DNA from: Myxococcus sp. RHSTA-1-4
Lineage (GTDB): Bacteria; Myxococcota; Myxococcia; Myxococcales; Myxococcaceae
Length of the DNA stretch: 64,000 nt
Assembly: GCF_020037125.1 (NCBI RefSeq)
Contig: NZ_JAIQDG010000013.1
Coordinates: forward strand, 184,044-248,043
Direction of reading: 5' to 3'
Part shown: positions 19,166 through 28,346 of the stretch, piece after piece
Position numbering within the stretch: the first letter of the stretch is position 1
Layout of the letters: every line of letters starts with the position of its first letter
Translations under genes and position numbers: made by a program
Notes under the pieces: model-generated
What the model was told of the DNA's origin: nothing
Seen by the model: only the letters and a program-made list of their open reading frames with translations
The model's database searches: none

Positions 19166-22100
19166 CTAGCGGCCTGGAGCGCGGGCAAGCCTCTCGATTC
19201 GCCCGGCGCCCCGGGCCTTCGCCTCGCGGTCGACGACGCGCAGCAGCTCCGTCCCGTCGGCCGTTCGCCCCGCGGCCACCTGGGCCCGGGCCTGCGCCAG
19301 CCGCGCCTCGAGCCCCCGGAGCACGTGTCCCTTCTCCTCGAAGAAGGGGAGCGCCTCCCGGAATGCGCCGAGCGCTCGGGAAGGCTCACCCGATGCCGTC
19401 CAGAGCTGTGCCTCGACCACCGTCAACTGGTGCCGGAGGAGGTCGGACTGGGCCACGGCTCGGGCCTTGTCGAGCTCGGCCCGGGCTCCCACCAGGTCCT
19501 TCCGGGCGAGCAGGCTCTGGCCCAGCACCATATGGGCCTCCGCGAGGGCCTCGGGCGCCTTCTGCTCCGTGAAGGATTGCTGTCCCTCGCGCGCCAGCGC
19601 TTCCGCCACTGCGGGCTTCCGCTCATCGAGCGCGAGCCGCGCCAGCATGAGGCGGGCGTTGTTGACGTCACCGGGGCGTTGGGCCTCGTGGAAGAGGACG
19701 AGTGCTTCCTCCAGGTGCTGCCGGGCACGCGGAACGTCCCCCCGGTCCCGGTAGACGCCTCCCAGGCCCGCGAGCGCGTAGGCCCCGCAGACGTCCAGGC
19801 CCGCTTCGCGGCAGAGGCGCAGTCCCTCGACGAGGCGCTCCTCCGCGCGCGCCAGCTCTCCGCGCCCGTGGTGGACGTTGCCGAGGTTGATCAACGTGGC
19901 GGTGAGCCCGGGCCGCTCCCCCGTCTTCCGCGCGAGCGTCAGCGCCTTTTCGAGCTGGGTCTCGGCCGCCGGCAGCTCTCCCAGGGCCACCAGGACATTG
20001 GCCAGACTGCCACGTGCCCGCATCTCGTCATTCGGGGCGCTGCGCCGCGCGGAGGCCTCCACGAGACGCTCCAGGATCTGCAACGCCTCGGTGAGCTCCC
20101 CCTTCCGCCTCAGGGTGTTCGCCAGGTTGTGCAGGGCCTGCTCTTCACCTCGGACGTTGCCAATCTTCCGCTGGAGGGCGACGGCCGTCCGATGGGACTC
20201 GGCGGATTCGTCGAGCCGCCCCTGCTGGAAGTCCATGGCGCCCAGCATGTCCGCGCCCCTCGCGAGACACCCGTCCAGCTGGAGCCGCTCGCACGTCTCC
20301 AGGCCCTGGTGATGCGAGGCCCGCGCATCGTCCAGTTGCCCCAGTTGGAACAGGGCCCAGGCCTGGAAGTACAGAAGCTCGGCCAGCACCCGGGTGTCTC
20401 CCAGCGGCCGCGCGTGGGCCTCGCCGCGGCGGGTGGCCTCGAGCTGGCCGCGGAAGTCCCCCATGTCCTGGCGTGTCGACGCCTCCTGAAGGCCGATGCG
20501 AGGATCCTGGTTCGCGGGAGGGGGAAGCTGGCGGAGCCGCTCGAGCGTGGCCAGGGCGTCCCGAGGCTGGCCCGCCTCGGTCTGCGCGCGGGCCAGGCTC
20601 AGGCCGTAGTCCAGGTTGTCGGGGTAGAAGGTCCACAGGGCGCTGAAGGTCTTCACTGCCTCGGGGTAGGCCTTGGCAATGGAGAGCACCTCCCCCTGGA
20701 GCGCCAGCCGGGCCTCCCGGGAAAGCCCTCCCGAGAGCTGGATGGCCCGCTCCGCCGAGGCCCTGGCCTCGGAGCTGTACCCCAGCACGGAGGACACCCG
20801 GGCCAGCGCGGCGTGAATCATGGGGTGCGAGGGCTCGGCCTCGGCGGCCCGGGAGAACAGCTCGTGGGCCTCCTGCACCGCCTGCCGGCGCTGGGCCGCG
20901 AGGCCCTCGGCGTAGAGACGCGCGGCCTCGGCTCCCCGCGGAAGGGCGTCCCGGGCCTCCCGGGCCTCTGACTCCGTCAGCGCCTTCAGCTTCAGCTCCT
21001 CGCGCAGCGCCTTGCCCGCGCGCCTTGCCAGCTCCAGGACCTCACCCACGCTGGCTCCCGACTCGCTCACGCGTGCCAGCTCGGCTCCGGAGGCGGCGTC
21101 GTGGAGGACCAGCTCGACCTGGAGCAGCTCGCCCGAGTCACGCTCCGTCACCCGGAAACCGCCGGAGAGCGCGAGCTCCGCTCCCGTCGCGACCTGCAGC
21201 CGGAGGAGCGTCTCGGTCGACGGCGTCACGGGGAGGCGAAGGTCGGCCACCATCTGGGGAGACACGAGCCGGAATCCCGCGCCCGCGGACAGCTCGGCGG
21301 TGAGCGCCTCCCCGAGCACCGTCCCGAGCCAGGCCTGCTCGGGCGCACGCGCGCGGTTGTCCAGTGCCAGCACGGCCAACGTCGGGCGCTCCGCCGTGCC
21401 CCTCCGCGCCGGCCCGTGCCAGAGCCGCCACGCCAGGGCCGAGCCGGCGATCAGCAACAGCAGCGCGGCGGCTCCCATCGCGAAGCGCCGCTTCGGGGGC
21501 CTCGCCGAGCGGGCTCGCGCGAGGTCCGCCAGGAGGTCCCCCATCGAGCCGTAGCGGGCGTCCGGGTGCTCCGCCAACCCCCGCGCGATCACCGCGTGGA
21601 CGCCCGCTGGAATGGACGCGCGCGGCTGCTCTTTGAGCGCCTCGTCCAGGGACACGCAGAAGCTGTACACGTCCGAGCGCACGCTGGCGGGTTCCCTGCG
21701 AAGGAGCTCGGGGGCCACGTAACCCGGTGTTCCCTCGACGCGGGAGGCGAGCCGCAGCGTCATCTCGCCGCGCGCCGTGTTCACTGCCGGCGCCTCCGGG
21801 GCCGGCTCGTGCGGCGACGGTGGCGCACCGGAGGACAGGAGCCGCGCCAGCCCGAAGTCGGTGACGCGGGCGACGCCGTTGCGGTCCACGAGGACGTTCT
21901 CCGGCTTGAAGTCCCGGTGCACGAGCCCCACCGCATGAGCGGCGGCCAGTCCCTGACCGGCCTGCTCGAACAAGGAGAGGATCTCCTCGACGCCGCGAGG
22001 GCGCTCCTTCAGCCAACCCCGCAGCGTTGTCCCCTCCACGCGCTCCATCGTCAGGAAGACGCGCTCTCCCTCCACGCCGATGTCGTGCACGGTGACGACG

Positions 22101-22534
22101 TGGGGGTGGGACGGCCGCGCCGCGGCCTGGGCCTCCCGCAGCAGCTCTTCCGAGGCGGCCTTCCCCGTGGCACGCAGCAGCTTGATGCAGATCTGCCGGT
22201 CGAGCTGTGGGTCGTACGCCGCGTACACGACGCCCATCCCGCCCTGGCCGAGCACCTCCTGGACCACGTACCGCCCCAGCCGCGTACCTCGGGGGAGGAA
22301 GGTGCCTTGTGATGGCGTTCTGCGCTCCGTGAGGACGTCCGTGGGCTGTTCTCCCCAGTTGAAAGGCTCGGTCCTCGGCTCACCCGCTTCCAGGTAGATG
22401 GCGACCTGGGCGCGGCAGGCGGCGCAGCCGTCCAGGTGCACGTCGATGTCGTGTCTCGCCTCGGGGGACGCGTCACCCGAGGCGAGATCCGCGAGCTGGC
22501 TCTCCGTCAGACAATCCATGCGAGGGAAGCTCAT
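19166..22534 (-). CDS. Ser/Thr protein kinase with zinc-finger N-terminus and TPR sensor
   Basis: I start at ATG 22534, which overlaps the sigma-factor stop in an ATGA arrangement. The 1122-residue product opens with an anti-sigma-like zinc finger (HLDGCAAC: H33, C37, C40). A kinase domain follows (about 88-335): glycine loop GQGGMG, Lys118, HRDFKPEN (206-213), DFG (226-228) and VAPE. A membrane helix lies at about 352-368, then a FlgO-like segment and about 15 TPR-like repeats to the C-terminus. The catalytic residues are intact. After DVYSFCVSLDEAL the usual alpha-F to alpha-G stretch looks about 30 residues short. The zinc finger suggests it binds or controls the coupled sigma factor, with the TPRs as ligand or partner sensors. 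Confidence 0.87.
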   Translation of the reverse strand: MSFPRMDCLTESQLADLASGDASPEARHDIDVHLDGCAACRAQVAIYLEAGEPRTEPFNWGEQPTDVLTERRTPSQGTFLPRGTRLGRYVVQEVLGQGGMGVVYAAYDPQLDRQICIKLLRATGKAASEELLREAQAAARPSHPHVVTVHDIGVEGERVFLTMERVEGTTLRGWLKERPRGVEEILSLFEQAGQGLAAAHAVGLVHRDFKPENVLVDRNGVARVTDFGLARLLSSGAPPSPHEPAPEAPAVNTARGEMTLRLASRVEGTPGYVAPELLRREPASVRSDVYSFCVSLDEALKEQPRASIPAGVHAVIARGLAEHPDARYGSMGDLLADLARARSARPPKRRFAMGAAALLLLIAGSALAWRLWHGPARRGTAERPTLAVLALDNRARAPEQAWLGTVLGEALTAELSAGAGFRLVSPQMVADLRLPVTPSTETLLRLQVATGAELALSGGFRVTERDSGELLQVELVLHDAASGAELARVSESGASVGEVLELARRAGKALREELKLKALTESEAREARDALPRGAEAARLYAEGLAAQRRQAVQEAHELFSRAAEAEPSHPMIHAALARVSSVLGYSSEARASAERAIQLSGGLSREARLALQGEVLSIAKAYPEAVKTFSALWTFYPDNLDYGLSLARAQTEAGQPRDALATLERLRQLPPPANQDPRIGLQEASTRQDMGDFRGQLEATRRGEAHARPLGDTRVLAELLYFQAWALFQLGQLDDARASHHQGLETCERLQLDGCLARGADMLGAMDFQQGRLDESAESHRTAVALQRKIGNVRGEEQALHNLANTLRRKGELTEALQILERLVEASARRSAPNDEMRARGSLANVLVALGELPAAETQLEKALTLARKTGERPGLTATLINLGNVHHGRGELARAEERLVEGLRLCREAGLDVCGAYALAGLGGVYRDRGDVPRARQHLEEALVLFHEAQRPGDVNNARLMLARLALDERKPAVAEALAREGQQSFTEQKAPEALAEAHMVLGQSLLARKDLVGARAELDKARAVAQSDLLRHQLTVVEAQLWTASGEPSRALGAFREALPFFEEKGHVLRGLEARLAQARAQVAAGRTADGTELLRVVDREAKARGAGRIERLARAPGR

Positions 22535-23358
22535 TTCGAGTCGAGAAGCGATTCCACGCTGGCCACCAGCCGGCTCTGGATGGCGCGCATCACGCTGTCG
22601 AGCTGGGTCCTGTCGAGCTGGAGCCGGGAGGACAGCGCCGCCCGCGTCTGCTCGAGCAGTCGCTCCCGGACCTGCACGAGCCAGCGCGCCGCGGTGGAGC
22701 GATGGACCTGGTACATCGTGCCCAGGGCGTCGATGCCGAGCCCCTGCCCGAAGCTCAGCCGCAGCAGGTTGCGCTCGCGGGCGTCCAGTGTCGCCAGCGC
22801 CTCGTGGAACGCGGCCTGGAACTCGGACAGGTAGCGCTCCTTCAGCCACTCGAGCTCGGGGGCACCGCCGCCCAGGATGGCCGACAGGGGCAGGTCATCC
22901 AGTGGCACGTTCATGCGGGTCTGTCGCGCGGCGTTGAGGGCCACGCCTCCGGCCATGGCCCGGAGCCAGCGCAACAGCGGGCCACGTCCCGAGTATTCGT
23001 TCAGCCGTGGCGGGCGGCTTCCCTCGGGCACGAGCAGCCGGATCCGGAGGAGCTGCCGGACCTCGTCGACGAAGCCCTGGGAGCCATCCACGCGCCGGGC
23101 CTCGAGGGCGGCCCGCTCCAGCACCCGCTCCAGCTCCTCCAGCGCCCCCTTCACTCCGTGGAGGCAGGCGCAGACCAGGTACAGGTCCTCGACCGGCAGC
23201 CCGGCATCACTGGAGCGCGCGAGCCGTTCGTGGGGGAGCTTCGCGCTCAGGTACCGGCGGAACTCCTCGGGAGGGAGCGCCAGCCCCGGCCAGGCCGTCC
23301 GTCCCCGCTGGACGGCGAACTGAAGGGCCTGCTCGAAGGTGTCATGCGATGCAGGCAT
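22531..23358 (-). CDS. RNA polymerase sigma-70 family factor (Myxococcales family 1-like)
   Basis: This encodes 275 residues. The C-terminal region 4 helix-turn-helix is visible (ALATLDARERNLLRLSFGQ, then MYQVHRSTAARWLVQVRER). The N-terminal ~150 residues have a helical region 2-like part with GPLLRWLRAMAGGVALN. The arrangement matches the sigma-70 group largely restricted to Myxococcales (TIGR03001-like), where a sigma gene is followed by a zinc-finger protein kinase. It is translationally coupled (4-base overlap) to the kinase gene, and the pair likely forms a signalling module. A GAACG/CGTTC-type palindrome at 23381-23396 lies just upstream of its start and may be its operator. Confidence 0.85.
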   Translation of the reverse strand: MPASHDTFEQALQFAVQRGRTAWPGLALPPEEFRRYLSAKLPHERLARSSDAGLPVEDLYLVCACLHGVKGALEELERVLERAALEARRVDGSQGFVDEVRQLLRIRLLVPEGSRPPRLNEYSGRGPLLRWLRAMAGGVALNAARQTRMNVPLDDLPLSAILGGGAPELEWLKERYLSEFQAAFHEALATLDARERNLLRLSFGQGLGIDALGTMYQVHRSTAARWLVQVRERLLEQTRAALSSRLQLDRTQLDSVMRAIQSRLVASVESLLDSK

Positions 23359-23380
23359 GGCTCGCAGGGGCCTCTATAGG

Positions 23381-23396
23381 AACGAGCGTTCGCTCG
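23381..23396. promoter_or_regulatory. Candidate operator palindrome in divergent promoter
   Basis: Two overlapping dyads are present: GAACG-AG-CGTTC and CGAGCG-TT-CGCTCG. They lie 22-38 bases upstream of the sigma-factor start and about 85 bases before the LysM protein start. The form resembles TetR-type operators, but no TetR gene is seen. Confidence 0.35.
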
Positions 23397-23479
23397 CAAG
23401 CGACCACGTGCGCGGGATTCACATGCGACTTTTTTCGGGCTCACGTGACTGGTGGAGAGGCGCTTAACAGGAGGCCCAG

Positions 23480-24940
23480 ATGAGTTCCGTCAGCAGTCAC
23501 CGCGTTCGCAGCGGCGACACCCTTTCCACCATTGCACGTAATAACGGCGTCACCGTGGCCGCGTTGGCCAAGGCCAACAACATCCAGAATGCGGACCGCA
23601 TCCGCGAGGGGCAGCTCCTCAAGCTCCCGGATCGCTTCGACACCCAGCAAACCCAGCGCTCCGGCAGGGCGCTCGGCCCCTCGGCCGGAGAGGACTCCTT
23701 CACCCCGACGCGGGCGCCGGTGGGAGAGGAGCTGGGCAGCCTGAGCCGCCGGCACGAATCCAATGGGAACCCTGCAACGGTGTCCTCCGGCAAGGGGGAC
23801 AAGGGCGGCGTCTCCTATGGCGCCTATCAGTTCGAATCGACGTCCGGCTCGGTGAACCGGTTCGTGGCGTCTTTGAAGGACTCCCACCCGCAGTTCTACC
23901 AGGCGCTCGCGGGCAAGAAGCCCGCCACGGAGGAGTTCAATGCGGCCTGGAAGGAGCTGGCACGGAAGGACCCCCAGGGCTTTCTCGAGGCCCAGCACGA
24001 CGCCGTCCAGGGGAAGTACTACGAGGTCGCGGCGGGTGAGCTTCACGAGAAGCTGGGGTTGGACGTCGGCGCACGCTCGAAGGCGCTGCGCGACGTGGTC
24101 TGGTCCACGGCGGTCCAGCATGGTCCCCACGGCGCGGATGACATCTTCAAGGCCGCGCTCAAGGGGCGCTCCCCGTCCCAGGTGAGCGATGAGGAGCTCA
24201 TCCAGTCCGTCTACGCCGAGCGGGGCCGCCGCGACGAAAAGGGCGTGCTGGTCCACTTCCAGGGGAGCTCGCCGAAGGTGCAGAAGGGCGTGGCCGACCG
24301 CTTCGTGCAGGAGGCCAGGGACGCCCTCGCCATGCTCGCGAAGGAGCGGACGGGGGGAGCGCCCGCTGCCTCGCCGGCGCCGCCGGCACCGACGGCACCG
24401 AGCGCGTCCCGTGCACAGACGGTCCAGGTGCCTTTTTATAGTCAGTACGAGGCGGGCCACGGCTTCACGCCGGGGGATACCTCATGCTTCAAGGCGGCCA
24501 CCGCGATGGCGGCGGCCACGGGCGCGAGGGTGACGGGCCCCGACAAGCGCATCCAGGTCGCCACGAGCGAGAACGGCCTCGGGCAGATCACCGTGAACCC
24601 CGAGAAGGCGAGGGAGGGGCGCAGCTACATCGATTCGCAGTTGAGCGCGGGGAAGCCGGTGGTGGTGGGCGTGAGCCACAAGGACGCGTCCTACAACGCG
24701 GACGGGCTGACGGACCACTTCGTGGTCATCACGGGCAAGGGCCAGGATGCGCAGGGGCGCACGTACTACACCTTCCATGATCCGGGCACGCGGCACACCG
24801 ACAAGGGCTCGGACGCCAACCCCAACAACCGCTTCTACGTGGACGACTCCACGGGGAAGATGTTCCGCGCGGGCACCGAGGCCTCGGGCAAGATCATCAC
24901 CCGGCGCTACGAGGTCTCCATGGTTCGCCCCAACGCGTAG
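23480..24940 (+). CDS. LysM + lysozyme-like + C39-like peptidase multidomain protein
   Basis: This encodes 486 residues with a perfect AGGAGG ribosome-binding site 6 bases upstream. A LysM peptidoglycan-binding domain (about 6-50) begins right at the N-terminus, with no signal peptide. Residues about 83-295 form a helical lysozyme/muramidase-like domain: a Glu in RRHESNGNP, the GGVSYGAYQFES patch, and GPHGADDIF. A Pro/Ala linker (about 298-315) leads to a papain-fold C39-like domain (about 318-475), with Cys336 (TSCFKAA), His413 (DHFVVI) and Asp434 (FHDPG). It thus combines wall binding, probable glycan cleavage and probable peptide cleavage. Export without a signal peptide may mean type VI, contractile or lysis-based release; that is inference. 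Confidence 0.75.
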   Translation: MSSVSSHRVRSGDTLSTIARNNGVTVAALAKANNIQNADRIREGQLLKLPDRFDTQQTQRSGRALGPSAGEDSFTPTRAPVGEELGSLSRRHESNGNPATVSSGKGDKGGVSYGAYQFESTSGSVNRFVASLKDSHPQFYQALAGKKPATEEFNAAWKELARKDPQGFLEAQHDAVQGKYYEVAAGELHEKLGLDVGARSKALRDVVWSTAVQHGPHGADDIFKAALKGRSPSQVSDEELIQSVYAERGRRDEKGVLVHFQGSSPKVQKGVADRFVQEARDALAMLAKERTGGAPAASPAPPAPTAPSASRAQTVQVPFYSQYEAGHGFTPGDTSCFKAATAMAAATGARVTGPDKRIQVATSENGLGQITVNPEKAREGRSYIDSQLSAGKPVVVGVSHKDASYNADGLTDHFVVITGKGQDAQGRTYYTFHDPGTRHTDKGSDANPNNRFYVDDSTGKMFRAGTEASGKIITRRYEVSMVRPNA

Positions 24941-25023
24941 CACCCGTGGGTGGACCTCGCGTCCTGCGCGGCCACCACCAAACGGGTGGCTGTTGCACTT
25001 CGACATGCGCTATTCCCGGGGAC

Positions 25024-25722
25024 ATGCGAATCCCTCTTCTCGTGTCCCTGGCATTCGTCGTCTCCGCTTGTGCCTCGCAGACCGCGGCGCAGCCCCCACC
25101 GGAACAAGGGCATCATCAGCAGGCGGGGGAGGGGCATCACCACGGCGGCTCCGCGGCGCACCGCTTCGAGGACGCCGAGCAGTGGGCGGCGCGCTTCGAG
25201 GACCCTGAGCGCGACGCGTGGCAGAAGCCCGACGTGGTGATTGCCGCGATGGAAATCCCTCACGGGGGCAAGGTCGCGGACATCGGCGCGGCGACGGGCT
25301 ACTTCCCGGTGCGGATTGCCCGGGCTCATCCCGATGCGACGGTGTACGGCGTGGACATCGAGCCGGACATGGTTCGCTACCTCGACGAGCGCGCGCGGAA
25401 GGAGGGCCTGAGCAACATCAAGGCGGTGCTGGGTGAGCCCTCCGACGCGAAGATTCCGGAGCAGGTGGACCGCGTGCTCCTCGTCGACACGTACCACCAC
25501 ATCGGCGAGCGCCCGGAGTACTTCCGGAAGCTCGCGGGCTCACTTCGCCCTGGCGCCCGGGTGATCGTGGTGGACTTCAAGGTCGATTCCCCGCTCGGCC
25601 CCCGCAAGGAGCACAAGCTCGCACCGGAGAAGGTCAACGAGGAGATGGCCGCCGCCGGGTACAAGAAGGTCGGCGAGCGGGATCTCCCACACCAGTACGT
25701 GCTGATCTTCGAGCGCGCCTGA
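25024..25722 (+). CDS. Lipoprotein class I SAM-dependent methyltransferase
   Basis: I start at ATG 25024, giving 232 residues with a clear lipobox (VSAC, Cys17) and a His-rich segment (GHHQQAGEGHHHGG, about 30-43). The remainder is a class I methyltransferase fold: motif I ADIGAATGYFP (about 82-92), acidic loop VYGVDIEPDMV, then VLLVDTYHHIGER and RPGARVIVVDFK. The combination of a lipoprotein signal and a SAM-binding domain is odd, because SAM is cytoplasmic. The same combination recurs in proteins of several bacteria, so it is probably real. The His-rich stretch may bind metal. The acceptor is unknown. It is followed by another small methyltransferase 35 bases downstream, possibly in the same transcript. 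Confidence 0.8.
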   Translation: MRIPLLVSLAFVVSACASQTAAQPPPEQGHHQQAGEGHHHGGSAAHRFEDAEQWAARFEDPERDAWQKPDVVIAAMEIPHGGKVADIGAATGYFPVRIARAHPDATVYGVDIEPDMVRYLDERARKEGLSNIKAVLGEPSDAKIPEQVDRVLLVDTYHHIGERPEYFRKLAGSLRPGARVIVVDFKVDSPLGPRKEHKLAPEKVNEEMAAAGYKKVGERDLPHQYVLIFERA

Positions 25723-25757
25723 GCGGGACTGGCGCGGGGCGCTACACTGCGAGCCCC

Positions 25758-26288
25758 ATGAACCCGGCCTCGGCACGACTCGTATGGGCAGTGGAGACCC
25801 TGGAGGTCCGCCCCGCGGACCGGCTGCTCGAGGTGGGCTGCGGGCAGGGCGTCGCGGTTTCACTGGTATGTGAGCGGCTGCGCACCGGGCGCATCCATGC
25901 CATCGATCGCTCGGCCGCGATGATTGCCCAGGCGCGCCGGCGCAACCGCGAGCACCTCGCATCGGGACGGGCCACCCTGGAGGCCGTGTCGCTGGAGGAC
26001 GCGGACTTCGGCGGCGCGCGCTTCGACAAGGTGTTCGCCGTGAACGTGGAGCTGCTGCGCAAGGACCCGGCGCGTTCACTGGACGCCCTGCGTGCGGTGC
26101 TGGGCCCTCGAGGTGCGCTGTACCTGTTCCACCAGCCGCCGCTGGAGGCGAAGGTCCGGCCCTGGGCGGAGGCGACGCCCAGGACCTTGGAGGCCCACGG
26201 CTACACCGTCCGTGACGTGCGCGTGAAGGACCTGAAGCCCGTCAGCGCGGTCTGCGTCCACGCCGTCCTCTCTCCCCGGGCGCGGTGA
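25758..26288 (+). CDS. Class I SAM-dependent methyltransferase
   Basis: This encodes 176 residues, beginning MNPASARLVWAVETLEV. Motif I is LLEVGCGQGVAVSLV (residues about 23-37), followed by the acidic-loop region IHAIDRSAAMIAQARRR and a later VFAVNVELLRK. The short length and absent N-terminal extension suggest a cytoplasmic small-molecule or protein methyltransferase of unknown target. It ends just before a very strong hairpin (26322-26362). It differs from the adjacent lipoprotein methyltransferase in sequence, so it is not a simple recent duplication. Confidence 0.82.
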   Translation: MNPASARLVWAVETLEVRPADRLLEVGCGQGVAVSLVCERLRTGRIHAIDRSAAMIAQARRRNREHLASGRATLEAVSLEDADFGGARFDKVFAVNVELLRKDPARSLDALRAVLGPRGALYLFHQPPLEAKVRPWAEATPRTLEAHGYTVRDVRVKDLKPVSAVCVHAVLSPRAR

Positions 26289-26321
26289 TTCGGCGGCGGG
26301 TGTGTACTCCGGAAACGGCAA

Positions 26322-26362
26322 CGGGGTGGAAGGTGCCCGGAGACTCCGGACCTTCCACCCCG
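26322..26362. terminator. Very strong bidirectional hairpin terminator
   Basis: A 13-bp perfect outer stem (26322-26334 with 26350-26362) encloses a perfect CCGGAG-A-CTCCGG inner stem. It lies between convergent genes (methyltransferase stop 26288, vWA lipoprotein stop 26391). No long T tract is visible on either side, so it is a 3'-end element whose mechanism is uncertain. Confidence 0.65.
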
Positions 26363-26390
26363 CTGATTCCCTGAAGCCGTGCTTCGCGCC

Positions 26391-28199
26391 TCAGTGCCCC
26401 CGGGCGGACGCGCCCATCAGCGCGCGGGCCTGCGTCACGAGCCGGACGAACTCGTTGCGGTCGGCGTCACCGCTGGCGGCGCCCTCGGCCAGCTTCTGCG
26501 CGGTCATCAGGCTCCAGCTCTCCGCGGCCGGGTTGCCGCGGAGGATGTCGGCGGTGGACGCCACGGCCACGGCGAAGCGGAAGTCCGGCGACGCGGCCTC
26601 CAGCGACTGGCGCAGCTTGGAGCGCTCGAAGGGGAAGGCCTGCTCGGCGGCCTCGGTGCCGTTGGGCGCCTTGGCGCGGACGCGCACCGTGGCCAGGGGC
26701 TCCTTCGTGTCGCCCGTCAGCTCCACCTCGTACACCGCGGTGACGTTGTGGCCGGCGCCAATCTCGCCCGCGTCCACCTTGTCGTTGCGGAAGTCGTTGT
26801 CGGCGACATCGCGGTTCTCGTAACCCAGCAGGCGGTAGCGGCGGACGGCCACCGGGTTGAACTCCACCTGGAGCTTCACGTCCTTGGCGATGACCTCCAG
26901 GGTGCCGGTGAGCTGGGTCTCGAAGACCTTCTTCGCCTCCTTGTAGCTGTCCACGTAGAAGCAGTTGCCGTTGCCCTTGTCCGCGAGCTTCTCCATCAGG
27001 TCGTCGCGGTAGTTGCCCATGCCGAAGCCCACGGTGGTGAGGGTGACGCCCTCGGCCACGTACTTGCGGATGCTCTCCAGCATCGACTCGGCGCCCAGGT
27101 TGGGGCCGATGTTGGTGTCACCGTCGGTGAGCACCACGACGCGGGACACCACGCTGCCGGACGCCTTCTTCACGGCGTGGCGGTAGGCCAGCTCCATGCC
27201 CGAGCCCATCGCGGTGCCGCCGCCGGACTGGAGCGAGTCGAGCGCGGCGTGGATGCGCTTCACGTCGGTGGCCGGCGTGGGCGGCAGCACGTCACGCGTG
27301 GAGCCCGCGTAGGTGACGATGGCCACCGTGTCGTTCTCGTTGAGGTTCTTGACGGCGATCTTGATGGCTTCCTTCGCGAGCGGCAGCTTGTCCTGCGAGT
27401 TCATGGAGCCGCTGGTGTCCACGAGGAAGACCAGGTGCGCGGCCTTGCGCTGCGAGCGCGAGACGACCTTGCCCTGCACGCCCACGCGCACGAAGTGGCG
27501 CTTGGAGTCGAAGGGGGAGGGCGCGCCCTCCAGGTGGACGGTGAAGGCGCCGGTCTCCGGCGGGGCGTAGCGGTACTTGAAGTAGTTGACGAACTCCTCC
27601 ACGCGCACGGCGGAGGCGGGCGGCAGGTTGCCCTGGACGAGGTAGCGGCGGGCCACCGTGTACGACGCGGTGTCCACGTCCGCGGCGAAGGTGGACAGCG
27701 GGTCCTTCGCCGTCTCGATGAAGAGGTTGGGCTTCCACGCCTCGAAGCTGTTGCCGCGCTCGGAGGAGGCGAGGTCCGCCGCGTCCATGCCGTCCTTCGG
27801 GGCTGGCATCCCCGCGATGCGCGGGCCGACCACGGCCTTCGCGGGCGCCTCGCGGCGCTTCATCTCCGGGGCCGGCGAGGACGGCGGGGGCGGGGCCATC
27901 ATGGGCTCCGCCAGGGCCATCGGCATGTCACCAGGGGCCGCGCCAGCGGCGCCGGTGGCCATGGGCCTGGAGGGCGCCTGAGCGGGCTCGGGAGCCGCCA
28001 GCTCCCCCTCGACAATCTCGTCGTCGAAGTCGACCGTCTTGTCCGCCTTCTGGGCCGGCCGCGCCTCCGACGTGGCCCGGACCTGGGCGTCGGAGCCCTC
28101 CTCCGGGGCCAGTTGCTTCATGCAGCCCGGCAGCGTGCAGGTGACGAGAAGGGCACTTCCCCACAGGGAAAGGCGGCGCTTCAGGGAGGTCGGCGTCAT
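26391..28199 (-). CDS. von Willebrand factor A lipoprotein (YfbK-like)
   Basis: I start at ATG 28199, giving 602 residues with a signal peptide and lipobox LPGC (Cys near 26). A Pro/Ala-rich stretch (about 45-110) is followed by a conserved segment (FAADVDTASYTVARR) and a vWA domain. The MIDAS motif DTSGSM is near residue 265, with LTDGDTN further on. The end (about 480-600) matches the C-terminal domain of the YfbK family (DUF3520-like). These envelope lipoproteins bind divalent metal through the MIDAS site and probably mediate protein-protein contacts. Substrate and partners are not known. Confidence 0.87.
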   Translation of the reverse strand: MTPTSLKRRLSLWGSALLVTCTLPGCMKQLAPEEGSDAQVRATSEARPAQKADKTVDFDDEIVEGELAAPEPAQAPSRPMATGAAGAAPGDMPMALAEPMMAPPPPSSPAPEMKRREAPAKAVVGPRIAGMPAPKDGMDAADLASSERGNSFEAWKPNLFIETAKDPLSTFAADVDTASYTVARRYLVQGNLPPASAVRVEEFVNYFKYRYAPPETGAFTVHLEGAPSPFDSKRHFVRVGVQGKVVSRSQRKAAHLVFLVDTSGSMNSQDKLPLAKEAIKIAVKNLNENDTVAIVTYAGSTRDVLPPTPATDVKRIHAALDSLQSGGGTAMGSGMELAYRHAVKKASGSVVSRVVVLTDGDTNIGPNLGAESMLESIRKYVAEGVTLTTVGFGMGNYRDDLMEKLADKGNGNCFYVDSYKEAKKVFETQLTGTLEVIAKDVKLQVEFNPVAVRRYRLLGYENRDVADNDFRNDKVDAGEIGAGHNVTAVYEVELTGDTKEPLATVRVRAKAPNGTEAAEQAFPFERSKLRQSLEAASPDFRFAVAVASTADILRGNPAAESWSLMTAQKLAEGAASGDADRNEFVRLVTQARALMGASARGH

Positions 28200-28346
28200 G
28201 CGGTCTCCAAGGACGACAGGTAGGTCGTCGGCTCGAAACGCATGACCCTCGAAATCGGGTCTATTCCCGTGAATTTTTTCTCGCACCGGACCAGGGGGCA
28301 CCGCCGTCCTTGTCTGGGCAGGGCCCGTTTGGCAGGGTGACGCCCC

